A stretch of 64,000 nt of DNA, taken from NCBI GenBank assembly GCA_011364965.1, contig RDOB01000004.1, positions 461,508 through 525,507 on the forward strand, given 5' to 3'. Position 1 is the first letter of the stretch. Each line of letters starts with the position of its first letter. Shown here one piece after another: positions 46,631-54,120 of the stretch. The position numbers and the translations under genes were made by a program. The DNA is from Candidatus Heimdallarchaeota archaeon. GTDB taxonomy: Archaea; Asgardarchaeota; Heimdallarchaeia; Hodarchaeales; Hodarchaeaceae. A model generated the notes under the pieces. It worked only from the letters and a program-made list of their open reading frames with translations, had not been told where the DNA came from and did no database searches.

Positions 46631-46882
46631 TTATAATGAGATTAATGGAAAAAATCCTGTTTCCTGGAAGTAGACGAGAATAGCGATGTAAACTCCAAAA
46701 GTAATAATGACCAAAAGGAAGAGAGGCAAGTAATAATAAGCTGTAGGAATCACTTTCACTTCAATATGCAGATCTCCTCTGACCTTCTGACGTAAGCTAT
46801 TACGGGTCTTAAAGGCCCCCTCAAAACGGAAAATCTCATTATTCTTTGCGTTAAAAGGGATAAATATTCTGAAAGAATTCAC
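46631..46882 (-). CDS. Small membrane protein, uncertain
   Basis: The 83-residue frame has a soluble N-terminal part rich in charged residues (FRFEGAFKTRNSLRQKVRGD) and one hydrophobic helix at about 50-75 (YYYLPLFLLVIITFGVYIAI). It lies tail to tail with the pseudo-GTPase at 46082. The composition is credible for a small single-pass protein, but no homolog is recognised. Confidence 0.4.
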   Translation of the reverse strand: MNSFRIFIPFNAKNNEIFRFEGAFKTRNSLRQKVRGDLHIEVKVIPTAYYYLPLFLLVIITFGVYIAILVYFQETGFFPLISL

Positions 46883-46952
46883 CTAATATTAAGATTGTGA
46901 GAATTGAAACAAGTTATATTATCAGGTTTCCCTGCAAAAAACAAGAAATATC

Positions 46953-47022
46953 TCAACCAACGTACAGACATCAGATCAAGCGCCAATTATATAGCTTCTC
47001 CAAAATACTACTTCTATCGCTA
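46953..47022 (+). repeat. Repeat A, copy 13 (left half)
   Basis: It runs from CTCAACCAACGTACAGACATC to ACTACTTCTATCGCTAGA and then breaks off before the palindromes. The stop codon of the minus-strand pseudo-GTPase at 47068 is 46 bp to the right. Confidence 0.83.
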
Positions 47023-47067
47023 GATAGGTATTTCCTCTCGTAATATTTTCGATCATGCTTTTTTGTC

Positions 47068-47568
47068 TCACTTGTTCAGATATTTTCTCAATAAATGTTT
47101 AACCACAGTATCAAGCTCATTTCTATTCGTTAAAGTGCAATCAAAATAGGAACAATTGAGGAGTTGTTCAGTAAGTACTTGTGCCTCTTCCGTAGAGACC
47201 TCTTCAGAATCGGAAGTGATACCAACCAATACCATAGGAATAGCAGGCTCTGGAATATGTTTTCGGAATTCCTCGTACCGTTTGGAAATATTATTAAATG
47301 AAGTACGATCCTTTTTCTCAAAAAATATAATACAGGCTTTTGATCCTCTAAAATAACTTGCCATAGTTCTAGAAAATCTTGCTTGAGCTGAAATTCGGGT
47401 AAAAATTAACGAAATATTATGATTATCAAACCTGATCTTCATGGTATCCGTATCTAAACCTAATGTATCAAAAGAATCTTGAGACGACTTAGAATAAGTA
47501 TAAATGGCTACGAACTTTTTAGATACTTCAGAACTCCCAATTAAAGCAATTTTGAATGTGTTTTCCAT
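47068..47568 (-). CDS. Pseudo-GTPase
   Basis: The 166-residue protein starts MENTFKIALIGSSEVSKKF: a P-loop-like GSSEVSKK with lysine shifted and no S/T-bearing GKT. LGLDTDTMKIRFD matches switch I/beta-2. ARFSRTMASYFRGSKACIIFFEK matches the YYRGA block with the G3 DxxG motif missing. MVLVGITSDSEE replaces NKxD; LNCSYFDCTLTNRNELD matches the G5/C-terminal helix. It is the family member nearest to a P-loop but still lacks canonical residues. Repeat A copy 13 adjoins its 3' end. Confidence 0.74.
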   Translation of the reverse strand: MENTFKIALIGSSEVSKKFVAIYTYSKSSQDSFDTLGLDTDTMKIRFDNHNISLIFTRISAQARFSRTMASYFRGSKACIIFFEKKDRTSFNNISKRYEEFRKHIPEPAIPMVLVGITSDSEEVSTEEAQVLTEQLLNCSYFDCTLTNRNELDTVVKHLLRKYLNK

Positions 47569-47597
47569 TCACTAATCCCATTTTTATTTTGCTGTAT

Positions 47598-47672
47598 GAA
47601 CAGTCATTCCTTAGAGTAAAAGCTCGAAATACAGATCATTTGGGAATATCCGAATGACAGTTGAAAGAGCTA
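47598..47672 (-). repeat. Repeat B, copy 4 (partial)
   Basis: AGTCATTCCTTAGAGTAAAA, GCTCGAAA and CCGAATGACAGTTGAAAGAG match copy 1 at 28.4 kb. On the minus strand it keeps the peptide LALSTVIR...FELLL seen there, then a stop. Confidence 0.55.
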
Positions 47673-48009
47673 GGAATACTCAATGCAGATGCAATAAGAA
47701 GGATTCCCCATACGCTCAGGAACAAAACTTTAATTGAAACCTTTATCAACCTTTAGATGTTGAATTTGGGTGGTATGAAAACACCAAAAAAGTACTAGAC
47801 TTTATGAAAATTCATAAATTAACTCGCATCTTAATTTTATCTGAAGGGATTATTTATTTTCAGCTTCTTTCATTAATCGAGAAATCTAGATAAGGACGAT
47901 GAATATTTGTAAATGTGAGACCAAATAACACAAGAGAAGTTACTCAACTAACCATTAATCCCCAGACACAACAAAATGTAATTGAGCTAGAATTCTGAAT
48001 AGGAGAAAT
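47673..48009. other. AT-rich intergenic region
   Basis: This lies between repeat B copy 4 and the stop of the PAN-like gene. Reading on past that stop in any frame shows no Walker A or other AAA+ motif, so the missing ATPase domain is not hidden here as a simple frameshift. Confidence 0.45.
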
Positions 48010-48666
48010 TCAAGAAAGGATAGCTTCAACGTGATAAGTCGGATGTATTTTTACCATAATTCCTGGAGCTAAAAGATCCCGAGGTATGTCTGGAGGAATT
48101 TGGGCGATAAAACTGCTTTCTTCTTTCTCAACCTTTACAATGGCACGATTTTCATCCACTAAACTTTGAATCACAGCGATAGGGGTTGGATAAGGGATTG
48201 ACGATTTGAAACGATTACGTTCCTTCTCCAATATTTGAAATTGTCTATGAAGTAACTGGTATTCAACTTCAAGAGCTCGAATCTTTCTTTCCAACGAGTG
48301 AAGAAACTCATCTTTCGAAGGAGTTTTCGACGGGGAAGGCATGGGGTTTCTAGGAAGACTTTGAAGAAGAGAATCGATTTTTCTGACTACTGGAATACAC
48401 TCCAAGAAATTATTTTTGGTAGCTTCCTGCATGAGAAAATTAAGCCAGATTTTCGAAAGGTCTACTGAGGTTTCATATTCGCTACTAAAATTCTCACCTT
48501 CTATAAACGTACTAAATTCTCGACAATTGGAGTAAAATTCAAAAAGCGGAGGTAAATTCTCCTTGGGAAGAGAAGGATAAAGAGCTATAGTTGTTGTAAG
48601 AAGTAAATTGACTTCAGCTGTAATTCGTTTGATATAAGCTGCTTGACTCACCATACTTATCAACAC
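48010..48666 (-). CDS. PAN/Rpt-like coiled-coil and OB-domain protein without ATPase
   Basis: In 218 residues, an N-terminal helical region (1-110) leads to a coiled coil (about 115-155: SLERKIRALEVEYQLLHRQF, QILEKERNRF). A proline-led OB domain follows (about 160-218: TPIAVIQSLVDENRAIVKVE, IAQIPPDIPRDLLAPGIMVK). This coil-Pro-OB order is that of the N domain of the proteasome-activating nucleotidase PAN and eukaryotic Rpt subunits, where it forms the entry ring. The protein ends where the AAA+ domain should start. It may assemble with full PAN as an adaptor, or be a truncated paralog. Confidence 0.65.
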   Translation of the reverse strand: MLISMVSQAAYIKRITAEVNLLLTTTIALYPSLPKENLPPLFEFYSNCREFSTFIEGENFSSEYETSVDLSKIWLNFLMQEATKNNFLECIPVVRKIDSLLQSLPRNPMPSPSKTPSKDEFLHSLERKIRALEVEYQLLHRQFQILEKERNRFKSSIPYPTPIAVIQSLVDENRAIVKVEKEESSFIAQIPPDIPRDLLAPGIMVKIHPTYHVEAILS

Positions 48667-48880
48667 AAAGATAATATGTTTTAAGACCCTGAAATTTATT
48701 ATGACTACGTTGTCTTTGGAGATTTCGTCTAAATCGTAGTTCTTGAGAAGAGGGGAGGAAGGGGGGATGAATCGAAAGGAAAAAGGCTAGAGAGATCGAT
48801 AGAATACTCTGGGGCTGAGAAAAGGTCATTCAAAGCAGTAAAAAAGTTTAAATAGGATAATATTCAATCTCTTAACTACA

Positions 48881-49150
48881 ATGTCATGTACAGCAAAGTT
48901 ACATATGCAATTAGAGCCACAGTTGCTTTCGACAAAATATGGATGGCCACAAGAAGAGCTCAAACTGGAAATTCCGGTTGAATGTCCAGATTATAAAGGA
49001 AATTGTGAATCATCAGGTATTTGGGGATATTTTAAAACCTCTATGGGAGAGGTTCGCTGTTATTAATGCTATATTTGTGGAAGAGCCTTTAATCCTGCAA
49101 AAATTCCTTTTTGGAATAAAAAAATACAGAACAAAATCACTAAAATATTT
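48881..49150 (+). pseudogene. Zinc-finger N terminus of a transposase-like gene, interrupted
   Basis: The ATG frame has TKYGWPQEELKLEIPVECPD and NCESSGIWGYFKTSMGEVRCY, stops at TAA (49064-49066), then continues in frame as CYICGRAFNPAKIPFW. CPxx..C / RCYxCxxCGRxFN is the zinc-ribbon start common in transposases and similar DNA-binding proteins. One nonsense codon and no catalytic domain make it a relic. The frame runs on into repeat A copy 14. Confidence 0.45.
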
Positions 49151-49151
49151 A

Positions 49152-49273
49152 GCCAACCAACGTACAGACATCAGATCACGCGCCAATTCTATTGTTTCTC
49201 CAGAACACTGCTTCTACCGCTACCTGACGAGGAACCATCTCAATTTCCACACAGTTAGCTTACTTTAGTTAGG
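49152..49273 (+). repeat. Repeat A, copy 14 (GGTTAG type, decayed right end)
   Basis: CCAACCAACGTACAGACATC, CCAGAACACTGCTTCTACCG, CTACCTGACGAGGAACCATC, TTTCCACACAGTTAGC and a right end TTTAGTTAGGATG. The CCTCCTGCGG block is mutated. The minus-strand gene at 49334 ends 60 bp to the right. Confidence 0.82.
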
Positions 49274-49333
49274 ATGAAGTCATAAGTGATATTAGTTCTC
49301 ATTTTAATATTGATTAATTTCCTCTTTACAATA

Positions 49334-50650
49334 TTAAAAGGTATAAATCATCCATTTATCTATAAAATCCTGCTCAGTATACCAAAGGCTTATATCACGG
49401 GCTTCATGTTCGATTTTCTCTCTAATTGTTACAAAATCGGAAGTTTGATATAGAATTTCCAGTGTATTTCTAAAAAATAGATATTCCTGCTGAGATAAAG
49501 CACGGTAAAGCTTATACGCAGAATCATATTGGGAAAATAGATTGATTAGTTCCTCAGATTCGGAATCTTGAATAATTTGAGATACTCTTGAAAAATCGGT
49601 GTTTTTTATCACTAGTGATTCGATATGGAAAATTCTAGGATCAAGCTGGCAAGTAAAAAAGTCATGAATTAGATTCCAATCAGGAACAGGAAGCTGAGTT
49701 GATTGAAACTGATTCTTAATATTATCAAGACGTTTACGGATTTCATTTACATAATATTGGTACTTACCGTCTATTTTCCAAAATTCAGTGGAATGAAGGG
49801 AAATCATCGGCCCAAATTCTGGATGAGTAAAGTCTAATCCTAAAATGAGTGCTTTATCATATTTTTTTCTTAAAGATACATATCTACTCTTGAAATCATT
49901 GTATCTATCAAGTAAAGAATGATCACCAAGTAAAAACCTTAAAGCTAGAGCCATATGATGTAGATATTGGGCTATTTCATTTGCATTAAGCTTAAACTGA
50001 GCATCAAGATCTTTGATTTGATATCTCGCTTTGAACCACAATCTAAGCTTGATTGACTCCTCAAGAGAACCAATTTCAGCTTGAAAGTGATTTTTCCACT
50101 GATCATGAGAAATGATTGAGAAAAATCTCCATACAATCTCTATATGTTCTCTTAATTGCTTTTTTTTCGAAGAAAAAAGATCATAAAAGATATAACTTGA
50201 AACTAAGAGGAATAAGAGGAATTTCAAGATATCAATTAATAATATCAATTCCGTTTGATAGATGATATTTAGAGGAATAAACATTGCAATAAAAAAGCCT
50301 ACTCCGATTAAAAAATTTCCCCAAAATTCGTCTTTATCCTTAGCTAAATACGAGGACTGAAAGACAGTTTGAATTGACAAATCTTTTGATGCAGTGAAGA
50401 AAGGAGGGACTTTTTCAGAACCAATAATCCATCTACTCACCCACTTCTCCGGACGAACGGTAAGAAAGGCCAGTGAAAGAAAAGATGATATCGTAAGGAG
50501 AAAAGAAATAAAAGAAGCAACAGCTGAAAGATCATCAAAACTTGGTTTAAAAACAAGAGTGGATATTAGTCCAGAGAAGAGAAACATCACAAAAAGATAT
50601 CCACCCATAGTCTTTCTGCTTTCATTTTGAAGAATTAGAGAAACAGACAT
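49334..50650 (-). CDS. Membrane protein with large cytoplasmic helical domain, unknown
   Basis: In 438 residues, two helix pairs near the N terminus (about 18-65 and 108-155) are separated by a loop with a RPEKWVSRW segment. The C-terminal ~280 residues are soluble and strongly helical, with many Tyr/Phe-rich helices (LHHMALALRFLLGDHSLLDR, YKLYRALSQQEYLFFRNTLE). No family was recognised. The neighbour at 50852 on the same strand, 200 bp upstream, is also an unknown multi-helix protein; the two may form a functional pair. Confidence 0.65.
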   Translation of the reverse strand: MSVSLILQNESRKTMGGYLFVMFLFSGLISTLVFKPSFDDLSAVASFISFLLTISSFLSLAFLTVRPEKWVSRWIIGSEKVPPFFTASKDLSIQTVFQSSYLAKDKDEFWGNFLIGVGFFIAMFIPLNIIYQTELILLIDILKFLLFLLVSSYIFYDLFSSKKKQLREHIEIVWRFFSIISHDQWKNHFQAEIGSLEESIKLRLWFKARYQIKDLDAQFKLNANEIAQYLHHMALALRFLLGDHSLLDRYNDFKSRYVSLRKKYDKALILGLDFTHPEFGPMISLHSTEFWKIDGKYQYYVNEIRKRLDNIKNQFQSTQLPVPDWNLIHDFFTCQLDPRIFHIESLVIKNTDFSRVSQIIQDSESEELINLFSQYDSAYKLYRALSQQEYLFFRNTLEILYQTSDFVTIREKIEHEARDISLWYTEQDFIDKWMIYTF

Positions 50651-50851
50651 TAAATAATCCCTCTAACAATTCCTAGAGATTTATTCAAAAGTTTTATAGG
50701 ACTCATCATCTCCAAAGATGTTCTACTGAAAATCCTTTAATTAAACACGAAATGAAAAAAAATACGAGTGGGATTTTGAAACATCAGAACACAGAAAAAA
50801 GATTGTAGTTAGGAGTAATTACTCAAATTATGAAGAAATAAAGTTCTCAAA

Positions 50852-52150
50852 TTAAAGAAAACTAAACCAAATTGCTAAAATTTGACTAACGAAAGGAATA
50901 GCAAATAACAGGGTAATTAGAGATTTATTGAAAGGAAGAACATTTTCACTTTTTATTCGATTCAGACAATCAGTTAGAAAAATCAATTCAATAGTATTGA
51001 AATCTTCCTCTTCCTCACTTATATCTTTGTAGTAAAGATCTACACTTTGTATTATTCTTTTCAAAAGTAATTTTCTTAATCTATGATACTTAATCAACGG
51101 ATCTAATCCCAATTCCTTTGTATTGAAGAATAATAACACGAATAAAACCATAATAATTATTATGATTATAATTGATGCATAATTGGTAAATCCCTGGGCC
51201 TTGTATAGCAAATCAAATCCGAATGCTAAGAAAATACTATCTGTTAGGAGAACCCAATATAATTGAGGAAAATAATAAGGAAACAAGAAGTTCCAAATTT
51301 TCTTGATATCAGAATTATAAGGAATTGAAGAAATCTTGACTTCACTTCGTTTTATAATTCCTTTGAGAAGACTTCTCGATATAACCGGAATACCCAAATA
51401 CATTTTCCTTGTAAGAATCCAAGAGATATGAAAAGGATTTCGAACCTCGCTAGATTTGTGTAGAAAAATTAATTCTTTTCCAGAACAATATTCAACCAAC
51501 TTTTGCCTTTTCTCTGGAGGGTTGATCCAGATTATATATTGAATTACGATGATTTGGCCAAGGAAAGCTAAAGATGCAATTAATGTAATAACTCCAATCA
51601 GATTTGGCGTACTACCTTGTAAAAAAGCTTCAACTGATGATATGTTAATATTTATTATAAATGTACTAAAATTAAAGATCTGCATCTCCTCTAATGAAGC
51701 GATAATAAACGTAAAATATATAACTAGCGGAATTATATCAGATAAGCTAAATGATTGAGTAATACGGTTGATTTTTTCAACAAATTTGGATGATTGAGGA
51801 CCTTCTCTCTGTTTAGAATGGTACCTTACGAGAAATACGCTAGATATCCATACAATATAGAAAGAAAAGAATACGATAGAGATATAGACTAGCATTGATG
51901 GATATCGCCTTTCGAGCTCGGTTACTGTCCCATATATCGGGAAAAAGGATAAGATGAAGAAAACAAAGACAAAAATAAGGAATAGTCCTAGAACTCGGAA
52001 GGATCTATCATTTTTCTTGTCCTTATAGCGATCTGGATCGATTCTATCTAATTCATTCTCAGAGAATAAAATATCCAACTCGTTTTCCTCCCATTCTAGT
52101 TTAAGATCAAGCTCTGATACATCCATTCGGTATTTTTCCCATCGGTTCAT
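50852..52150 (-). CDS. Multi-helix membrane protein, unknown
   Basis: In 432 residues, an acidic N-terminal cytoplasmic segment (LEWEENELDILFSENELDRI) is followed by helices at about 52-72, 84-108, 135-160, 178-215 and 300-345, and a final one at about 410-432. Between helices 5 and 6 lies a soluble stretch with a WILTRKMYLGIPVISRSLLKG segment. No family was recognised. GAGG lies shortly before the ATG at 52150. The 200-bp gap to 49334 makes an operon possible but not certain. Confidence 0.68.
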   Translation of the reverse strand: MNRWEKYRMDVSELDLKLEWEENELDILFSENELDRIDPDRYKDKKNDRSFRVLGLFLIFVFVFFILSFFPIYGTVTELERRYPSMLVYISIVFFSFYIVWISSVFLVRYHSKQREGPQSSKFVEKINRITQSFSLSDIIPLVIYFTFIIASLEEMQIFNFSTFIININISSVEAFLQGSTPNLIGVITLIASLAFLGQIIVIQYIIWINPPEKRQKLVEYCSGKELIFLHKSSEVRNPFHISWILTRKMYLGIPVISRSLLKGIIKRSEVKISSIPYNSDIKKIWNFLFPYYFPQLYWVLLTDSIFLAFGFDLLYKAQGFTNYASIIIIIIIMVLFVLLFFNTKELGLDPLIKYHRLRKLLLKRIIQSVDLYYKDISEEEEDFNTIELIFLTDCLNRIKSENVLPFNKSLITLLFAIPFVSQILAIWFSFL

Positions 52151-52487
52151 TTTCTATCCTCCTAAAAATCATTAATTTTCTACATCATACTTATCTAGTC
52201 AGGTTTTCTTGATTTTCGCATTTTATATTATATTATTATTAGGGCGAAGATGTTGGTATTGGGCACAAATCATGACTTTTCTAACATGCTATAGGCATCA
52301 AATAATAATGAAAATATCTCATTTTTAAAAATAAAATTTGACATTATATGGTTATCTATTTCGGATAAGAAGAGGCAAATGAACAACCTATCACGTTAAG
52401 ATTCGATCTTTTAGGATAATATAAAAGGAAAAAGGTTTGAAATATTTTAGAAAATGATTCCAAGAAAGAAACAGTAATTTTTTTTTC
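52151..52487. other. AT-rich intergenic region left of repeat A copy 15
   Basis: It holds the promoter of the minus-strand gene at 50852 and ends in a long T-run (about 52478-52486) just before the repeat. No gene remnant was recognised. Confidence 0.4.
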
Positions 52488-52621
52488 CCAACGAACGTAC
52501 AGACATCAGAGTAATAACCAAAACTAGACTAGACCAACCAAGCTGGAACACCGCTTCTACAGCTACCTGATGAGGGACCATCTCAATTTCCAAACAGGCA
52601 ACATTCCCGCGCTGAGGTAGA
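52488..52621 (+). repeat. Repeat A, copy 15 (variant without hairpin)
   Basis: CCCAACGAACGTACAGACATC, long middle variant (AGCTGGAACACCGCTTCTAC), CTACCTGATGAGGGACCATC, TTTCCAAACAGGCAAC. The right end is mutated (CCGCGCTGAGG). The start of the pseudo-GTPase at 52660 is 38 bp away. Confidence 0.83.
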
Positions 52622-52659
52622 AAACAAAAATTTTTTTTTAAAATCTTGAAGCAATAAAA

Positions 52660-53223
52660 ATGCGAGACTTGATGACTATGGAAGAGTATTTCAGAACCAT
52701 CTGTATAGTGGGAACCTCAGAAAAAGCTACAAAAGGGGTAATCCAATGGAATGAGGTCTGGGGAAACGTTGCTTCAACAAAAGTGGGGGTGAATATCGCC
52801 ACTCAGCGTATCCAAATTGATGATAAGTCCGTGATAATATTTCTTTTCGCATTTGAAAAAAACTGGATGCCAGTAGCTCGAACTCAGCGATATGCTTTAA
52901 CAAGTGCTGTTGTGATTGCATTTGATAAGGGAGATAGCAAGGCACTTGATTCAATCCAGAATGTAATAGAAGAAATAAAGCAAAGTCAGAAGAAGCGAAC
53001 AGAATATGTGGAAGCACGAGCTTTCCCCAGTGCTTTCCCCCCTCGAGAGCATCCACCTATGGCATTGATGGGATTTCGCACCGAAAGAGAAGAAATATCA
53101 ACCTACAAGGGAGAACAATTAGCAGAAACACACGGGATAGCATATTATGAAGGCAAACTAGCAGAGAAAGAAATGCTTAATACCATCATCAGGGATATGA
53201 TACGGGAATCATTCCGCCAATAG
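52660..53223 (+). CDS. Pseudo-GTPase with inserted loop
   Basis: The 187-residue protein starts ATG at 52660 (52672 also possible). ICIVGTSEKATKGV takes the place of the P-loop. VGVNIATQRIQID matches switch I/beta-2. G3 is replaced by FAFEKNWMPVARTQRYALTS, with the YYRGA block lost. AVVIAFDKGDSKALDSIQNV is the beta-4/alpha-3 region. An insert of about 20 residues (TEYVEARAFPSAFPP) precedes MALMGFRTEREE at the G4 place. AETHGIAYYEGKLAEKEM matches G5. Among the most altered paralogs; frame open over full length, which implies some selection. Repeat A copy 15 lies 38 bp upstream. Confidence 0.7.
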   Translation: MRDLMTMEEYFRTICIVGTSEKATKGVIQWNEVWGNVASTKVGVNIATQRIQIDDKSVIIFLFAFEKNWMPVARTQRYALTSAVVIAFDKGDSKALDSIQNVIEEIKQSQKKRTEYVEARAFPSAFPPREHPPMALMGFRTEREEISTYKGEQLAETHGIAYYEGKLAEKEMLNTIIRDMIRESFRQ

Positions 53224-53242
53224 AATTTTGATTAGTACACAT

Positions 53243-53329
53243 GGAAAGGATAAACGAAATTCGACTTCTGAAAAAGAATCTACAGCGTACCTGCTGAAGA
53301 TTAGTATCATTGGCGAGAATTCTGATTAA
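53243..53329 (+). pseudogene. N-terminal fragment of a pseudo-GTPase
   Basis: The frame TSEKESTAYLLKISIIGENS, then TAA, matches the first ~22 residues of the genes at 39656 and 46082 (EYLLKIPIIGEN, YILKICVLGEN). Everything after the degenerate P-loop is gone. The fragment sits between the intact gene at 52660 and repeat A copy 16. Confidence 0.7.
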
Positions 53330-53397
53330 AGAAACAAGGGAGAGAAAATCCAATAGAGATCGTTTACATTCAAAAAACAAAAAATAAGTTGAATATG

Positions 53398-53529
53398 CGT
53401 CCAACGAACGTACAGACATCAGAGCAAGAGCCAAAACAAGAACTAATCTGAAATACCGCTTCTACAGCTACCTGACGAGGGATCATCTCAATTTCCACAC
53501 GGTTAGCCCTCCTGCGGTTAGGGACAGCT
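53398..53529 (+). repeat. Repeat A, copy 16 (continuous with 23S rRNA fragment)
   Basis: CGTCCAACGAACGTACAGAC, middle variant with TCTGAAATACCGCTTC, CTACCTGACGAGGGATCATC, TTTCCACACGGTTAGC and the right end CCTCCTGCGGTTAGGGACAG. From there the sequence continues without a break into 23S rRNA (minus strand). Confidence 0.92.
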
Positions 53530-53822
53530 AGCTAAGCATGTCGGCCGAAGCCTCCACGCGTACACTACTGTTCTATCAACGAGGTCTTCTACCTCAGCAG
53601 TCGTCTACTCGCACATAGTTGTCGTCGCTGACCCCACTGGCCATTTGGCTACGAGCAGAGTGGATGGCTCTTTTCGAGGGGCGTTTCGCGCTTAGATGCA
53701 TTCAGCGCCTATCGCGTAGCGCGTGGCGGCCGGGCAGTGCCCTTCCGGACAACCCGTAGACTAGAGGCGCCCATGCCCTGTTCCTCTCGTACTAAGAGCA
53801 CGTTCCTCTCAACCATCCGACA
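53501..53822 (-). rRNA. 23S rRNA 3' fragment (domain VI), isolated
   Basis: The minus strand reads the 3' end of archaeal 23S rRNA: the sarcin-ricin loop AGTACGAGAGGAAC (complement at about 53780-53793), then GGTTGTCCGGAAGGGCA, CTGAATGCATCTAAGCG, GGTAGAAGACCTCGTTGATA and the end CTTCGGCCGACATGCTTAGC. The final CTAGCTGTCCCTAACCGC and AGGGCTAACC align with the last bases of bacterial 23S (GCTAACCGGTACTAAT...GGCTTAACC). About 320 nt (helices H94-H101 and the 3' strand of H1) remain of ~2900. Far higher GC than its surroundings and seemingly little decayed. No rRNA operon is here, so it is a displaced fragment. Confidence 0.88.
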
Positions 53823-53823
53823 C

Positions 53824-54120
53824 GTCCAACGAAGAAAGTTTGAGATATGATCAGTAAATCTTTCTGATCATCAGGTAATTTATTCACAAGAAGAACGCTA
53901 TTTTAAATTTTGGCAACTAGAAAGGTCATAATTCAGCACTTTAAGTGATTTAATCACATATTGCTAGTGCAAATTTATTACTTAACTTTGAATATCCCAA
54001 ATACTCACTTATTTGATATTTTACGTTCTTCTCTAAGAATTACACAGATACAATATTTTATAAGGAATGAAATCCCATTAGACTTCTTGATTTATTAGCG
54101 ACTTATTAGGCGGGATAGAA
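53824..54120 (+). promoter_or_regulatory. Conserved 5' region of family A gene, copy 3
   Basis: It begins directly at the end of the 23S piece with GTCCAACGAAGAAAGTTTGA and shares its left part only with the 21.2-kb copy. Its last 200 bp are shared with all copies (AATTACACAGATA, TTTATAAGGA at about 54058-54067, AGGCGGGATAG before the TTG). Confidence 0.6.

Noticed and set aside
48939..49268. 109-codon plus-strand frame at 49 kb
   Set aside because: The alternative frame with CPxx...RCYxCxxCG is clearly the original coding frame; this one is its shadow running into repeat A.
53501..53822. Functional rRNA operon
   Set aside because: Only the last ~320 nt of 23S are present; no 16S, 5S, tRNA or remaining 23S sequence is nearby.
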